NCBI GenBank assembly: GCA_018398805.1
Contig: JAGFBZ010000934.1
Location: 434,001-498,000, forward strand
Reading direction: 5' to 3'
Length of the DNA stretch: 64,000 nt
From: Hirundichthys speculiger
Taxonomy: Eukaryota; Chordata; Actinopteri; Beloniformes; Exocoetidae
The position numbers and the translations under genes were made by a program. A model generated the notes under the pieces. The model was not told where the DNA came from and did not search any database. It worked only from the letters and a program-made list of their open reading frames with translations. Each line of letters starts with the position of its first letter. Position 1 is the first letter of the stretch. Shown here piece by piece: positions 33,379 through 45,949 of the stretch.

Positions 33379-36300
33379 TAAGCTTTTGCAACATTCCATT
33401 ACATGTCCAGGCCTCTGCCTGATTGCAATGACGTTATTGACTGCTGTGAACATATTAATGGCCAAAAGTCATGAATAAACTGAAGGAACATTGTAAAGAA
33501 AAGTGTGCAAAAGTTCTTCCACAATAGTTGAAGACAATTTAAAGAGGATTTTAACTTCCTGTTATTGTTCCTAAAGGTGATTAAGGGTCATTTGACAAAC
33601 TACCATAATGTGTACTTATTTTTTTCACACACTGTTTTTATATTTTGGCTGTGAATTTTTATAAACTAAATTAAATACTGACAGTGCAATATGTAATATG
33701 TTGTTATTCAGCAGCTGTTGTGTTTACTCGATTCTTTTATTTAAAAAAAGAAATCTAAAAATAAGAAAGTGTTCCCTTCTTCATTTGCTACAGTTTTACA
33801 TATCATAACATTTTAATATTAAATTTAGTCAAACTACTGGAATACAGATGCATTAAATGACATCACATCATACAAATATGACAAGATATAACAGCAATAA
33901 CTAGTACTAGTACTACTACTATGGAAATAATAATAACAATCATAATAATAATAACATGAGAGTAAATCTGGAATACCCCTGTCTTAATTTGATGTTCAAG
34001 TCATGTTTTAATTAGCATTCTTCATGCAAATTAAGGATGTCATAAAATACATGTATTCTGATATTTTCAGGCATTGTTAATTCAGCCTGTTCTTTGAAAT
34101 CTGTACAATAAAACAGAAATGTTGAACCCGTCAGTCAGAATCCAACGGAAAGGCTCAAGGACCAACTAAAGCATCCCCCAAATTGGTCCTTATTTCCGCT
34201 AAGTGGACACGATTAAAATGGTTGACTTTAGTTATTTGCTCAAGTATACGTTCGTACAACCCCAAATGAAAATTAGGCATATACTTAGCTACTGTGGGTC
34301 TTTTGATTTTCATTCTGTTTTTGACATTTACTCATCTGCATTTTTCCATTGAAACTTAATTGTGGAACTTGTTGTGACCAGCTTCTGGGAATTATAAATT
34401 ACTATTATATGTTTCTTTAATTAATAATAATTTCTTAAATTTTTTCATGGAATTGAGGGATTTCGTTTTTTTTTTTTTTTTAATTCATAGGATTGTGCAG
34501 GAACACCAAAGCCTCTGCAGGATGGTCTTGGTGGTCAAAACTTTCCACTGGTTTTGACATCTCTGGTAAAATATATAAAAAAATTACTCATATTTGTTGC
34601 ATTTGTAGTGCTTATTTATGAGCTTTTGCAGTCTTCTGCAAGTTTCTAAAAGTTACACTTGGTCAAAATCAGACATGCATGCTGTTGGGGAGGTTGGATG
34701 TTCATTATTTCCATGTGCATACCGGTGTGTGCAGCTAATGTATGCATATGAAGTGCATGGAGTGTGGGGAGTCAAAGCACTACCATGTGTACAGTGTCTT
34801 CAAACCTCCCCATGGCATAGAAAATGTGGGTAGGGAGTTAAGGTAGTGTGTTTGTGTGTGTCTAAGAGAGTGAGGGAAAGAGAGAGAGTGAGAGAGAGGT
34901 AATGTATGGCTTAGTGGCTGAGTGTTACAGCTTTCCCCTGCCAGTAAGTCAATGCTCAGCAACCTGCCACAGGTAAGCCAAGTCTTACTCAGTCTCTTTC
35001 ACTTGTGCTGATGCTGACTCCCTTTTTCACATTCTTGGTTTTGTTTTCTTCCTCATACAGACACACACACATGCACATTAACACCCACACAAACAAAAGT
35101 GTTAGAGCGTCCTTATCTGAAGCTCACCAGCCTGTTTAAAACTCTGCAACAATCCTAATATATCTGTTTGATTATCACAACACACGGAGTCCGTACAAAA
35201 TGAAAACACTGCTGTGTTTTGTACATGTGCTTGTTAAATCTCACACGATTGTGGCTCCAACCTAACAGCTTCAGTTCTGAGCAATTAATGGTGAATGAAG
35301 TTTAATGCTTTGGTAAATACAACAAAGAAGCTGGCTCACCCTAAAAGAATTCAATGATCTCCATTCCTCTAACACAACCCCTTTCAGCCCCTCTCCCTTC
35401 TTCAACCGGATTCCCTCTGATGACTGGTAAATAGAAATGGGAACAGACCTAAATTATGCACAATGGGGATATCTATTTTCCTGTTTCCTCACAAGATAAC
35501 GGCTTGTTGTTCCATGCTTTGTTATGGACGGTGCGTGCCCATGGGATGATTAGCAGAACAAAGAATGGGAGAAAGCAAACCTGCTTGTTGTTCAAAACAA
35601 GCTCTTCACGTCTTTGAAGATGCACTCTTACTTCGGGCAAAACTGGGTTTGGAAGAGAATATGTGCACGTTGTCAGATGTGCACACCACACATCACCACT
35701 TCACACAAACGCACTTGGATACATGGATTCACAACTGCACCGAGACCTTTGACTGACTTGAACTCCAACTTGCTCCTTGGTGGTATGCACACGCAATTAA
35801 GGAAGTGCTCAAAAGGGAACAGATAGTTCTCACCCCTCCAGGTGAAGGTTATGAGAGCGTTGTTTAGGAAAGGTATTTGATCCATTATACATTGTTTGTG
35901 TCAACAGCTGGTGCAACGAGAAGAATAAATATTGTATTAGCCATGGGACCAACATCTCCATCTCCAAGACGGGTTTATAATATTCTCGACAGGGAAGGGC
36001 GGGACCTCCTGTGGCTTTTTTTTTAATCCTCTTCTGTTCTTTTCCCTCCTGCTTACTGAGTTCAATAGCAGAAAATCACTGTGAACAACAGGCAACATGT
36101 GCACCTCACCCAGGCAATCTTTACATTTTTCATAAAGCCAATGAGCAAACGGAACACCAGGATCAGAAGCTTGTTAACAATAGTGATCACTTTGTCACAA
36201 ATCAAGCTGTTGTTACATCCGTTGCCTCTGAATCGCAGAGAGGTTTTTGGCACAAAACTAGCTATGTTGCAGTGTGTGCTGTTGACAGTGACCTACAAAT

Positions 36301-37199
36301 CACAAAATTCAATGTTTAGTTGAGACTTTAGAGACAAAACACTTGCTTTCTGAAGGATAATTCATTTCCTTCCTATTTTTGAGCTTGTTCCCCAAATCAG
36401 TAGAGACATTTTTAAAGTAAAACTTTTGCCAATTTCAATCCATAATCCAAACACATGCACACGAGGGTAACTGTGTGAAAGTACTTGGTTGTTTGTCTCT
36501 GTGTCTTTGTGTTTTAATTCTGTGATGCGGTGGCCAGGGTGTAAACTACCTCTTGCTCCATGTGTCCATTGACCCCAGAACAGTAAATGCCCCAAAGAAC
36601 ACCATATGCAGACCAAACATAAGACTACAATTTTTTTTCAAGACTACAAGACTACAAATTTCTAGGTCCAAGCACTGTGACGACCATTTAAACCTTTAAC
36701 TTGCATCTTAGAGTTAATTCACTCTCTCAGCCCATAGTCTACACAACCTCGCAGCTGTCCTGCCGCAGGCGAAACGCTCCTGTCCGACTTGTATCCCATC
36801 GTTCCGCTAGATCGACGCACGCATATACTCATCAGAAGTACACAGAAGTCGACTAAAGATTTTCTGAAAATGCCTCTGTGGCTCACCAATTCCTGTCTCA
36901 TATATCGACAAACAGACAGCCTTCTAATTCAACAAACGAAATGTCTTGTCTGGGATCGTTCCATGCGCCGGCTGTTTTTTTTCTTCTCTACTACCTTTGG
37001 AAAAGTTGTCTGCTAAGTGCATTAAAACAAGAGGTGGGGCACGGTGGGTGGATGTTTTTCCCCCTATACCCCAGTCTATTTCTCTAGCTTTTTTATTCTT
37101 GTGTTTATTTGTTTATTCATTTACTTTGTGTGTGTGACTTAAGTGCATTAAAATCGAGTTGGGGTGCAGAGGGTGAGTGGTCCCCCTGGACCCCAGCTT
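33379..37199. other. Intergenic DNA
   Basis: No gene recognised. A (GA)n tract lies at about 34865-34900. Scattered AT trinucleotide runs occur near 33900-33955. Confidence 0.4.
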
Positions 37200-37960
37200 C
37201 TTCTTCCCTATTTGTATGTTATGTGTTTGTGAGGGGGAAGGATGGGGGGCAAAAGATCCCCCTCCCCCGGGGAACCGGGGCAGCCATCGGGGCTCCACCA
37301 TGGGGCGCACCCCTGCTTCCAAAAGGCCCACCACCCCTGAGGTCCCCCAGCACCCACATGGGGCCTAAGCACGCCCCAGCCGAGGAACCAGAAACCCATC
37401 GCGAACACAGGGGGAGCCCCCAGGCAGAGAGACGCGCCGGCCACCACAAACCGGACACACTGCCCCACCACCGCCTCCACACCACCCCCAGGCACGAGCC
37501 ACCCCCCCCCGTCACCCATCACTGCCGCCGCCCCGCAGGGAGGCAGCACACAGGAGGCAGCAACCGCCTTCGCCCCCCCAGGGAAAACCTGCAACCCCCC
37601 AACTCCCACCCCCACCCAAACTCCACCCCCCCACCCCATCCCACCATCAGTGGTCAGCAGGGGCGTGGCAAGCTCCACCACCATCCAGCAGTACAGGTAG
37701 ACTACACCACCACGACAACAGATCCAAGCAGCCCACCATTGCAGCCAAGGCCAAAACAGATAAGGAGACCAGTGAGGAGGCCACCCTGCTACAGCCCCGC
37801 TTTCAGGGCCTACCCCAGCCCCAACCACCAGAGACACAGCACAAACTGGGGTAAGAAACCCCAGCAACAACACGTGACCCCTGACCAAGAGTGATGGGCC
37901 GCTGGCGACCCAAACCCACCAAGAGAGCAAGACAATGCTTCATCAAGGAAAAGCACATGT
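37200..37960 (+). repeat. C-rich, Pro/His-coding low-complexity block
   Basis: Strongly C-rich on the plus strand with a long open frame (37109-37894) whose translation is dominated by Pro, His, Arg and Gln. The opposite strand is also open, the sign of skewed composition. Its reverse complement resembles the block at 7.64-7.92 kb. I think it is a dispersed repeat, not a host gene. Confidence 0.5.
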
Positions 37961-39811
37961 GGTTAGATAGCAATGATGACAGTAACCCCTTGCAGAATCT
38001 ATGTCCATTCTTATCCCTCCCCCAGGATCAATAAGTTTATATCAATGGATTCTCAGGCTAAAGGCGATCGAGCTAACTGTGGGCAGTTTTAGTGGGAGTA
38101 GACTTGAGAAGTCTTGTTGAAGTTTTGTGTTTATTTTATCCTCCCACAGTCAAGGAATTATCTTATCATAATGCGCAGTCACAGATCATTTGGGTTGATT
38201 TATGTTATAGATGTATAGAACGACTCATTTTGTCCCAAATTTGATCAAAACTGTAATTGATTTTTTATTGTGGCTGACAGTTTTTCCATTGCAATGAAGT
38301 TGATTAACAAATTCTTCCAAAGAGTAATATTAATTGAGTTTTTTGTTTTCCAATTTGCAGGGATTGTTTTTTTTATGTTATGTTTGTTTGTTTTTTTGGC
38401 AGTGATTAAGGCAATAAAGAGAGTTATTATCCAGGTGGTCATGGAGGAGTCTCCCAGTAAACAGAGGGAAGGTGATATTGGGATGCTACAGTCCTTAAGT
38501 TGGGAGGGAGTTTTGATAATTGTGGTAACTTCAACTCCTTAAGAAGAAACCACGTGAAGACTTATGGTTGGTTTGGTGCAGATTTTATCTGGAACAACTG
38601 CAGTTCAACTCTTACAGGCTGCGACCGGTACATTAACATAGCAGACCAGGAGTACTGTGAAACAGTGGGAGGGAGATGCAGAGGTGCGTTCAAGTGTTGT
38701 ACAACAGAATAGGAAATCCAAGTTCCTGTCTTTATATTGCTCACACTATTACAATATTGACCCAAAATGTTTTAACTGGTGTACATTCCCACATGGCATG
38801 AAAGTATGAGTCAGCTGCATTCTGTGTACAATGTGAGCAGATTTTCGTGTCCCATTTCAAACATTTTTCCCTCAGTAAAGTGCACTCTGTGGATAATTTT
38901 ATATTGTATGAGTTCTAAATGAGCATTAGCAGCTGAATAAAATATATTTTACAAATTTGGGGTCAGAATTCTTCATTGGGGGTAAATTCTAAGTTCTGCT
39001 CCCATTTAATTGAAGGGACTGAGATTGTACAGTTAATTGTTGAGATTAGTTTATACATTTTAGACAAGATTTTATGATGAGTAGAGATTCCAGTCAATTC
39101 TAGAATCAATGTTGGAAGACTAAGGTTAGGTGTTTTATTCATTTTAGCCTCTACAGTAGTTTTAATCTGAAGATATTCTAGAAATTGTTTTTTTCCCAAT
39201 GTATTTCTGCACAGGGTGAGCAAATGTGACCATAGAATTATTTTAATAGAAATGGTTGAGATGGGTTGATGCCCTTGGTAATACATGACATCAAATTTAA
39301 GGGTTTCTGGTTGATTTGGAAGTCAGGTTTATTCCAAATAGGCGTGTGCTTACTCGGTAAGATGATGGTATTAGCTATCTGGTGAAAATCCCATCAGGCT
39401 GTCAAGGTCGTGGCTATGATTAGGTTTTTAAAACAGGAATGGCGAGTAATTGAGCGACCTATGAAAGGCAAATCGGTAATGTTGATTTCTTTGCAAAATG
39501 ATTATTCTAGGTCCATCCAAGAAAAGTCACATTGCTTAGGATTTATCCATTTATAAATATATTGGATTTTTTTTTGCAAGGAAATAATAAGAGAAGTAAG
39601 TAATATTAAAAGAGAACTCCAGACTACCTTTAGATTTGGATTTCTGTAGTGTGGATCATTTATTTCTAACCTTCTTGTTTTTCCAATAATATTGTGAGAC
39701 TATAGAGTCTAGAGATTTAAAACATTTTGATATCAAGGTTTCAAAAGGCTATAACTTTAAAGTGGTTTGAGATAAAGGCATACTTGTAAATGAGAAATTC
39801 AATTAAATTCA
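37961..39811. other. T-rich DNA, possible decayed repeat
   Basis: No protein similarity recognised. The composition and adjacency to the C-rich block suggest a continuation of the same old repeat. Confidence 0.35.
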
Positions 39812-40767
39812 GTTCAGTTTTATTTGTATAGCATCTGTTACAATGTCAGTTGTCTCTAGGCGCTTTACAGAGACCCAGCAGCATTACCTAAATTACCTAA
39901 AATTATAAAATTAAATCCTAAACAAGGATAATGGCAAGTAAAAAAACATTGGGAGAAAAAACCTTTAAGTCAAACAGTGGCAAGGAAAAACTCCACTTTA
40001 AGAAGAAGAAACCTTGAGCAGGACCTGGCTCATACGGGGGAACCTTCCTGCAAAAGGCCAGAAAGAAATAAAGAGGGGAGACAGGACAGAGAGAGGAGAG
40101 CACACAAATGACTGAGTGAATGACTACATAAACATAAACAGATGCAGGTAGCAGCACTGAGGTGAGATGGTCAGAGGACTAGGTCGCTGGTCACCACACC
40201 AGCCGGCATCCTTAACACATCTACACACACAGGTGGAGGTAAACGATGGGATGGACAGAGGAGGGAACTGCAAGTCAGCAAGCAACTCAGGAAACTCCGG
40301 CCTGCAAACATACAGAAAGAAAAGAGAAAGAAGGGAGGCAAAACAGCACAACAAACTACAGGAAAGAAAATGGAGCACAGTTACAGTAACAAGGTGCTCA
40401 TAAATAATTATGGAATGATCTGGAGGAGGAGGAGGGAGGAAGAAAGGGAAGAAAAAGGAGAAGAGCAGTGGAGACACCACTCAGCAGATCATGTTGGTGT
40501 CCCCCTGCAGCGTAGGCCTATAGCAGCATAACTATGACGAAGCTGTGATTAAGACGAGCTACTCTAGTCTTTGCTCCTACAACTATGGCTATAACTATTT
40601 GCCCTTACACACTATAGACTAAATGTAGGCTTTATTAAACAGAAATGTTTTCAATTTAGTTTTAAAAATGGAGGTGATGTCAGCCTCCTTAACCCAAACT
40701 GGTAGCTGGTTCCATAATAAAGATGCCTGGTAGCAGAAGGCCCGTCCTCCAAATCTACTTTTAGATA

Positions 40768-41865
40768 CAGTGATGCCTTGCCACTTAGCGGTTTGAGTAC
40801 CGCGGTTTTAGTGCTTCGCGAATTTTTTTCAGAAATATATTACAATAAAAAAAATCAAGAAATAATCACTGAAATTCTGCGAAAATCCACCCCACAGCAG
40901 ACGAGCTGCCAGCGAAAAATCAAACAATGACTCACAGACTCCTGTAAGCAACAGGAGAAACAGACAGCCCAGCACTCTAGAATCTGTGCGCTGATTGGCC
41001 GAGACGCATTTACTACAGTTCGGGGACCAGAGGCTCTGAGGGAGACTTGTCCCTGCGGTGCTGGACGCTGGACGCTGGACGCTCCGGTTTGTGCCCAGTG
41101 TCTGGTGGTTTTGCAGTCGGGTGTCGGCATACTGTCTGCGGGTGCAGAACGGTCCTCTTGCGGCTGGTGGAGGCGTGCCGCCACGGGCGTGGACGGTGTG
41201 GCTGGGGGCCGGTTCGGGGAGGCTGAGTGGTCCTGGGCTCCTGCCCGTGGCGGCCACCGCCGCTGAATCCAGGCTGTGGCATCGGCTGGCCTGGCGGGGG
41301 CCGTCTGGAGACCTGGAGGCCTGGTGCCGCCAACAACCTGGTCTGCATGATGAACCGGGCTTTGGGACGGTCGGCTCCATCGCTCACCGGACTGAAGGAG
41401 CTCAGTCTTCCCAGAAGAGACGGTTTGTTTCATCTGTGTTTCCTTCTCTCACCTGGAGATATCTCACTTGATTTATCATTATGGAGATATACTGGTTTTA
41501 ACGGCTGTTACCTGGTTTGAACGGCTGTTAACTGGAGTTAGCACTTGGACCACAGGTCCGGGGCATGAAAAGGAGCGCTGGATGCCGGCAGCTCCTCAAG
41601 TACACCAGACTGGACTGAAACCTGAATTTCCCTCTTTGGGAATCAATAAAGTATATTTGTATTCGAATTTGAAACAGAAAGACCACAGTTTAGCCTTTGT
41701 CTTGTGTCACTGCAGTGTCTCGCTACTTTTTTGCGGTGTTTAAACATATTTTAAACACATTATTTAGGCTCGGGGGGCTCCGGCTTCAGTTCACGGATTT
41801 TAATTGTCACGGGGGGGGGGGGGGGGGGGGGGTCCCCATTAACCGCGAAAACTAAGGGATCACTG
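40768..41865. mobile_element. Tigger/pogo-like non-autonomous element, copy 1
   Basis: Left end CAGTGATGCCTTGCCACTTA and right end ACTAAGGGATCACTG are inverted repeats with some divergence. TA dinucleotides at 40766-40767 and 41866-41867 are the target duplication. CGCGGTTT/AACCGCG lie subterminally. No transposase is encoded. A run of about 22 G (41810-41832) lies near the right end. A second copy is at 60757. Confidence 0.82.
41042..41667 (+). repeat. Insertion with LINE-type tail inside the Tigger-like element
   Basis: Comparison with the second Tigger-like copy shows that about 620 bp here have no counterpart. The insert has a GC-rich head with a GCTGGAC tandem run and ends AATTTCCCTCTTTGGGAATC plus AATAAAGTATATTTGTATTC, the tail type of Rex1/CR1-like LINEs. 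It may be a SINE-like element using that tail. Open frames on both strands in the head look compositional. Confidence 0.6.
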
Positions 41866-42682
41866 TATTCTAGGAACGACGAGTAATCCTGAACTCTGAG
41901 AGCGGAGAGCTCTATTAGGAGCATAACGTGCTATCAGATCTTGTAAATAATGAGGAGCTAGGCCATTAAGGACCTTATATGTGAGAAGCAGAATTTTGAA
42001 CTCAATACGAAATTTCATGGGAAGCCAATGGAGGGACGCTAACACGGGAGAGACATGATCTCACATTATGGATTCCTGTCAGCACCCTTGCTGCTATTCA
42101 GCAAGATTTTTGGACATCCTGCTAACAATGCATGACAATAATCCAGTTTATAACTGACAAATGTGTGGATTAATTTTTCAGCATCACCCTGTGAGAAGAT
42201 GCTCCTAATCTTGGCAATATTTCAGAGTTGAAAAAGGCAGTCTTGCAAACCTGATTAATATGCTGCTTAAATGACATATCCTGATCAAAAATGACTCCAG
42301 GTTTTTCATGGCTGTGCTGAAAGCCAGCGTAAACCCAGTTAATCCATTTCTCAGGTGTTTGGGACCAAAGACAATAACCTCTAATTTATCTGAAGTTTAG
42401 AAGCAAAAAGTTAGAGGTCATCCAGGACTTAATGTCATTAAGACACCCTTGAAGTTTTGCCAACGGTTTTGCTTCCTCTGGTTTCATGGATAAGAACAGC
42501 TGTGTATCATCAGCGTAGCAATGAAAGTTTATTCCATGGTTCTGGATAATTTTTCCCAAGGGCAGCATGCATAAAGTGAAAAGGATTGGTCCCAGCACTG
42601 AACCCTGTGGGACGCCACAGCAAACCCCAGTCCGTGCAGAAGAAATGTCATTAACATGGACAAACTGGTTCCTGCTGTCTTA

Positions 42683-43697
42683 TGACCTTAGGGGCAAGTA
42701 AATGTTTACCCCAGGATCTCCTGACCTGCTGACTTCCAAAAAGTTGTCACTAGCACAGGCAAACACATTTGAATAAAACTTTTGGCTCCTGGGATGTGGG
42801 AGGCATCTCAGACAAACATGTTTGAATGACATCTCAGCTCCTGGACTGAGACAGCTTGTGTCTGAATTTGTGATTTAAAGCTGTTGGTCATCTGGATTTT
42901 GAGACAAAGGAGAATTATACAGAAGAATGCGAGGACCCACCTACTGGAGACATTGAGGACCGAACAGTTCGACAGTCTGGGTGCACTCTTTTACATCTCT
43001 CTGTGGCGTTAAGACAGTGTACCATTGGCCGATTAAATATTCTGCATGGCATATTGAACCTTGTGTCAAGCTTTGTGTATTAAACTCTCTAATTGGTCTT
43101 TGCTTTCAGTCTTTTCTTGACACCAGATAAAAGAACACAAAGAAACTTTCAGCTGATTGTGGACTATGGCGCACAGGACTCGCCATGACTACTAATGTCA
43201 GTTTCTGCTTCACTGGACAACTCCTTGGAATCGGAGTTAGTCAGTACCTGATGAAGTACTTCGTCAACAGTAAACTGACCTCGAGGCATCGCGAGTAATG
43301 AAAAAAACACTCTTTTGCTCTGCTCTCATTACGCTTCAGCACCACTGCTTCGCCCCGGGTCTCTGCAACGGAGGATGTTTTACAAACTCTGTTTATACTA
43401 AAACTGAATGGCGCCACCTCCACAAATGATTCTCAGATTACAGGCACACATGTCCGCCATCTCCTGGTGAAAAGTAGTGACAAGATTCGGCACCACATTT
43501 ATAGACACAACCTGTTTTATTCAGCAATGTTGCTTGTCGCAATTTTGCGATTTTGGAGCTTAAAGGGTTAATCCCCATTGTATACGGCAGAGATGATCAT
43601 CTACTCACATACAGGACAAGCCGATGTCAGGAAATGACAATGAGCAAATCAGATGCAATTACTTTTAACACATTGCCTCAATAACAACAATAACAAT
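42683..43697. other. Intergenic DNA, possible solo LTR
   Basis: The stretch 42676-43112 begins TGTCTTATGACC and ends TTTTCTTGACA with ATTAAA about 40 bases before the end. That would suit a solo LTR, but there is no second copy and no primer site, so I leave it unassigned. Confidence 0.3.
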
Positions 43698-43730
43698 AAC
43701 AACAAATCCTTGTACCAAGGATTTGTTGTT
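43698..43730. repeat. Perfect 15-bp inverted repeat, 3-nt loop
   Basis: AACAACAAATCCTTG, loop TAC, CAAGGATTTGTTGTT. It lies at the edge of the Tc1 relic just after an (AAC/AAT)n run and may be a junction product. Confidence 0.85.
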
Positions 43731-45013
43731 GGGCTACATATCCCAAAATCATACTCTCCTCCTCGACTGGATTCAGGTTTGGACTTTGACTTGGCCGTTC
43801 TAACACCTGGATACATTTATTTGGGAACGATTCCATTGTAGATTTGTCTTTATGTTTTGGATCATTGTCCTGTTAGAAGATAAATCTCCGTCCCAGTCTC
43901 AGGTCTTCTGCAGACTCCAACAGGTTTTCTTCCAGAATGTTCCTGTATTTGGCTCCATCCATCTTCCCATCAATTTTAACCATCTTCCCTGTCCCTGCTG
44001 AAGAAAAGCAGGCCCAGACCATGATGCTGCCACCACCATGTTTGACAGTGGGGATGGTGTGTTCAGGGTGATGAGCTGTGTTGCTTCTACGCCAAACATA
44101 TCGTTTTTCATTTTGGCCAAAAAGTTCGATTTTAGTTTCATCTGACCAGAGCTCCTTTTTCCACATGTTTGGTGTGTCTCCCAGGTGGCTTGTGGCAAAC
44201 TTTAAATAAGTGTTTTTTATGGATATCTTTGAGAAATGGCTTTCTTCTTGCCACTCTTCCATAAAGGCCAGATTTGGCAGGAAGGTCCCCCCATATGAGG
44301 TCCTGCTCAAGGTTTCTTCCTCTTAAAGTGGAGTTTTTCCTTGCCACTGTTTGGTATAAAGGTTTTTTTTCTCCCTACGTGGGAGTTTTTTACCTGCCAT
44401 TATCATTGATTGGATTTAATGATATAATCTTAGTTGATGATATTTGCTCGGGGGTCATGCTCTGGGTCTCTGTAAAGCGCCTAGAGACAATTGTCATTGT
44501 AACAGACGCTATATAAATAAAATTGAATTGAATTGAATTGAATTTGTGCAGTGTACAACTGATTGTTGTCCTCTGGACAGACTGTCCCACCTCAGCTGTA
44601 GATCAGTTCATCCAGAGTGATCATGGGCCTCTTGGCTGCATCTCTGATCAGTCTTCTCCTTGTTCCAGATTAAAGTTTAGAGGGACGACCGGGTCCTTGG
44701 TAGATCTGCAGTGTTCTGATACTCCTTCTATTTCAATATGATTGCTTGCTCAGAGCTCCTTGAGATGTTTAAAGCTTGGAAAATCTTTTTGTATCAACAT
44801 CCAGCTTTAAACTTCTTTTCAGTTTTCAGTTTTTTATTTGTTAAAAAAGTTTAAAATATCCAATAAATGTAGTTACACTTCACAATTGTGTCTCACTTGT
44901 TATTGATTCTTGACAAAAAATTCAAATTTCATATATTTATGTTTGAAGCCTGAAATGTGGCAAAAGGTTCAAGTTAAAAGTTCAAGAGGGCCAAGTACTT
45001 TGGCAAGGACCTC
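43731..45013 (-). mobile_element. Tc1-like transposon relic, split by an L2 tail
   Basis: The minus strand encodes a Tc1-type transposase in order: RDAAKRP and VGQSVQRTTISCTLHK (44.65-44.55 kb), then after the insertion SGLYGRVARRKPFLK, WSDETKIELFGQNEKRYVWR (first catalytic Asp), HGGGSIMVWACFSSAG, NILEENLLESAEDLRLGRR and QDNDPKHK (second catalytic Asp). The N-terminal DNA-binding region is mostly deleted. The plus-strand segment 44.8-45.0 kb (CACAATTGTGTCTCACTTG ... GGGCCAAGTACTTTGGCAAG) is the terminal region of this family. Frame changes interrupt it. Confidence 0.85.
44277..44541 (+). repeat. L2-like 3' tail inserted in the Tc1 relic
   Basis: This segment is the reverse complement of the 3' region of the L2 at 39.8-40.0 kb (GGGTCTCTGTAAAGCGCCTA ... 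TATAAATAAAATTGAATTG). ATTTG at 44272-44276 and 44542-44546 is a likely target duplication. It separates TLHK from SGLYGR of the Tc1 transposase, a precise interruption. Confidence 0.82.
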
Positions 45014-45551
45014 TATATTCATAAAATTATATAATGTAAATATAGAATGCATATTATTATATTTATTTTCACATTCATGTTATACTGCTATATTCATTCT
45101 GTTCTATTATCACTTTAAAACAGTATATTGTTTCCTTTATAAAAATGTGAGTGGCAAAATTAATACAAGGTTACAAAGGGTTGTATTGCCCACAATTAAC
45201 ACCCTAGCAACTACTATATTTTTGCACAGCAGTCCTCAGCCCTCACTGCTAGCTGGCATAAATCTGTATGGCATAATAATTCTACAGTACAAATCACATT
45301 TAAGTCGTTTCAAACTGACGCTAAGTTACATTAGGAAATAATGTCTCTAAACTGCTGTGGGAACGTTTTATGAGTTGACATTTAGTTTGAGCTGAGTAAA
45401 AGTAATCCTTCCACCAGGGGAAAAGTTGAATGAGTCAGAATATATCAGAAGAAATATGGGCTGCCACATTACATTGTTATTTCCCTTGGGGTACATTTTG
45501 TGGCTCTAGTAGTTCACTAAGACTGAAAAATGAAGGTTTCACCACAAGCTG

Positions 45552-45935
45552 TCAATCAGTCTGCACACTGACTGTCACTGACTGCTCTGCAGAGATCTGG
45601 ATCACATGCTTGTCATCAACAAACTGATTCTCAAGAGGAAAGCCAACAGGTAAGTCTTTTATGCTCATACGATTCATACTGTGGTGATTCTCGCTGATTA
45701 TCACCTCAGTTTTATTCCTCTCGACAAACCCAGTTCTCATACATCTTTATAGCTGTAGTTTTGCAGATGCTCTGATTTCTTCCACAAGTGGTTGAAGAGT
45801 TCAACCCTACTTGTAATGCAGTTTTTGACAAAGGTGTTGACATAGCTCCATGATATTGTCTCACCGATAAATGCTTTCTTAAGAAAGTCCTGGAATAACT
45901 GTGGTGTTATTAGTTCACTCCTCACAAAGCTCCCA
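45552..45935 (-). pseudogene. Unrecognised coding-like fragment, possible host exon
   Basis: On the minus strand a pyrimidine-rich stretch ending TTTTGCAG (to 45936) looks like a splice acceptor. It is followed by an open frame SFVRSELITPQLFQDFLKKA, then ETISWSYVNTFVKNCITS and HLWKKSEHLQNYSYKD. The frame stops at 45737, just after GAT|GTATGA, a possible splice donor. Another frame then continues VERNKTEVIISENHHSMNRM and LPVGFPLENQFVDDKH to 45552. Either this is a 193-base exon followed by an intron, or one coding unit broken by an indel. The amino acid pattern looks like genuine protein; I do not recognise the family. Confidence 0.38.
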
Positions 45936-45949
45936 CTGCAAAACAGCAA

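Larger units (their letters stand above)
39812..42682 (-). mobile_element. L2-like LINE, 5'-truncated, split by a Tigger-like insertion
   Basis: The minus strand encodes pieces of an L2-type reverse transcriptase: NQFVHVNDISSARTG and GVPQGSVLGPILFTL near 42680-42560, FHCYADDTQLFLSM (catalytic DD), then LASLHWLPMKFRIEFKILLL near 42045 and, beyond the insertion, FGGRAFCYQASLLWNQLPVW below 40765. The 3' end at 39812 is AAACTGAACTGAATTTAATT in reverse. Stops and frameshifts interrupt it and the endonuclease is missing. Removing the insertion with one TA restores continuity of the frame, so the insertion is clean. Confidence 0.85.

Noticed and set aside
37109..37894. 261-codon Pro/His-rich frame
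   Set aside because: Both strands are open because of extreme C content; it resembles the repeat at 7.6 kb and shows no domain.
40829..41433. Overlapping frames of up to 192 codons on the minus strand
   Set aside because: They are compositional products of the GC-rich insert inside the Tigger-like element.
42676..43112. Possible solo LTR (TGTCTTA...TTGACA)
   Set aside because: No second copy, no target duplication and no primer site or internal sequence to support it.
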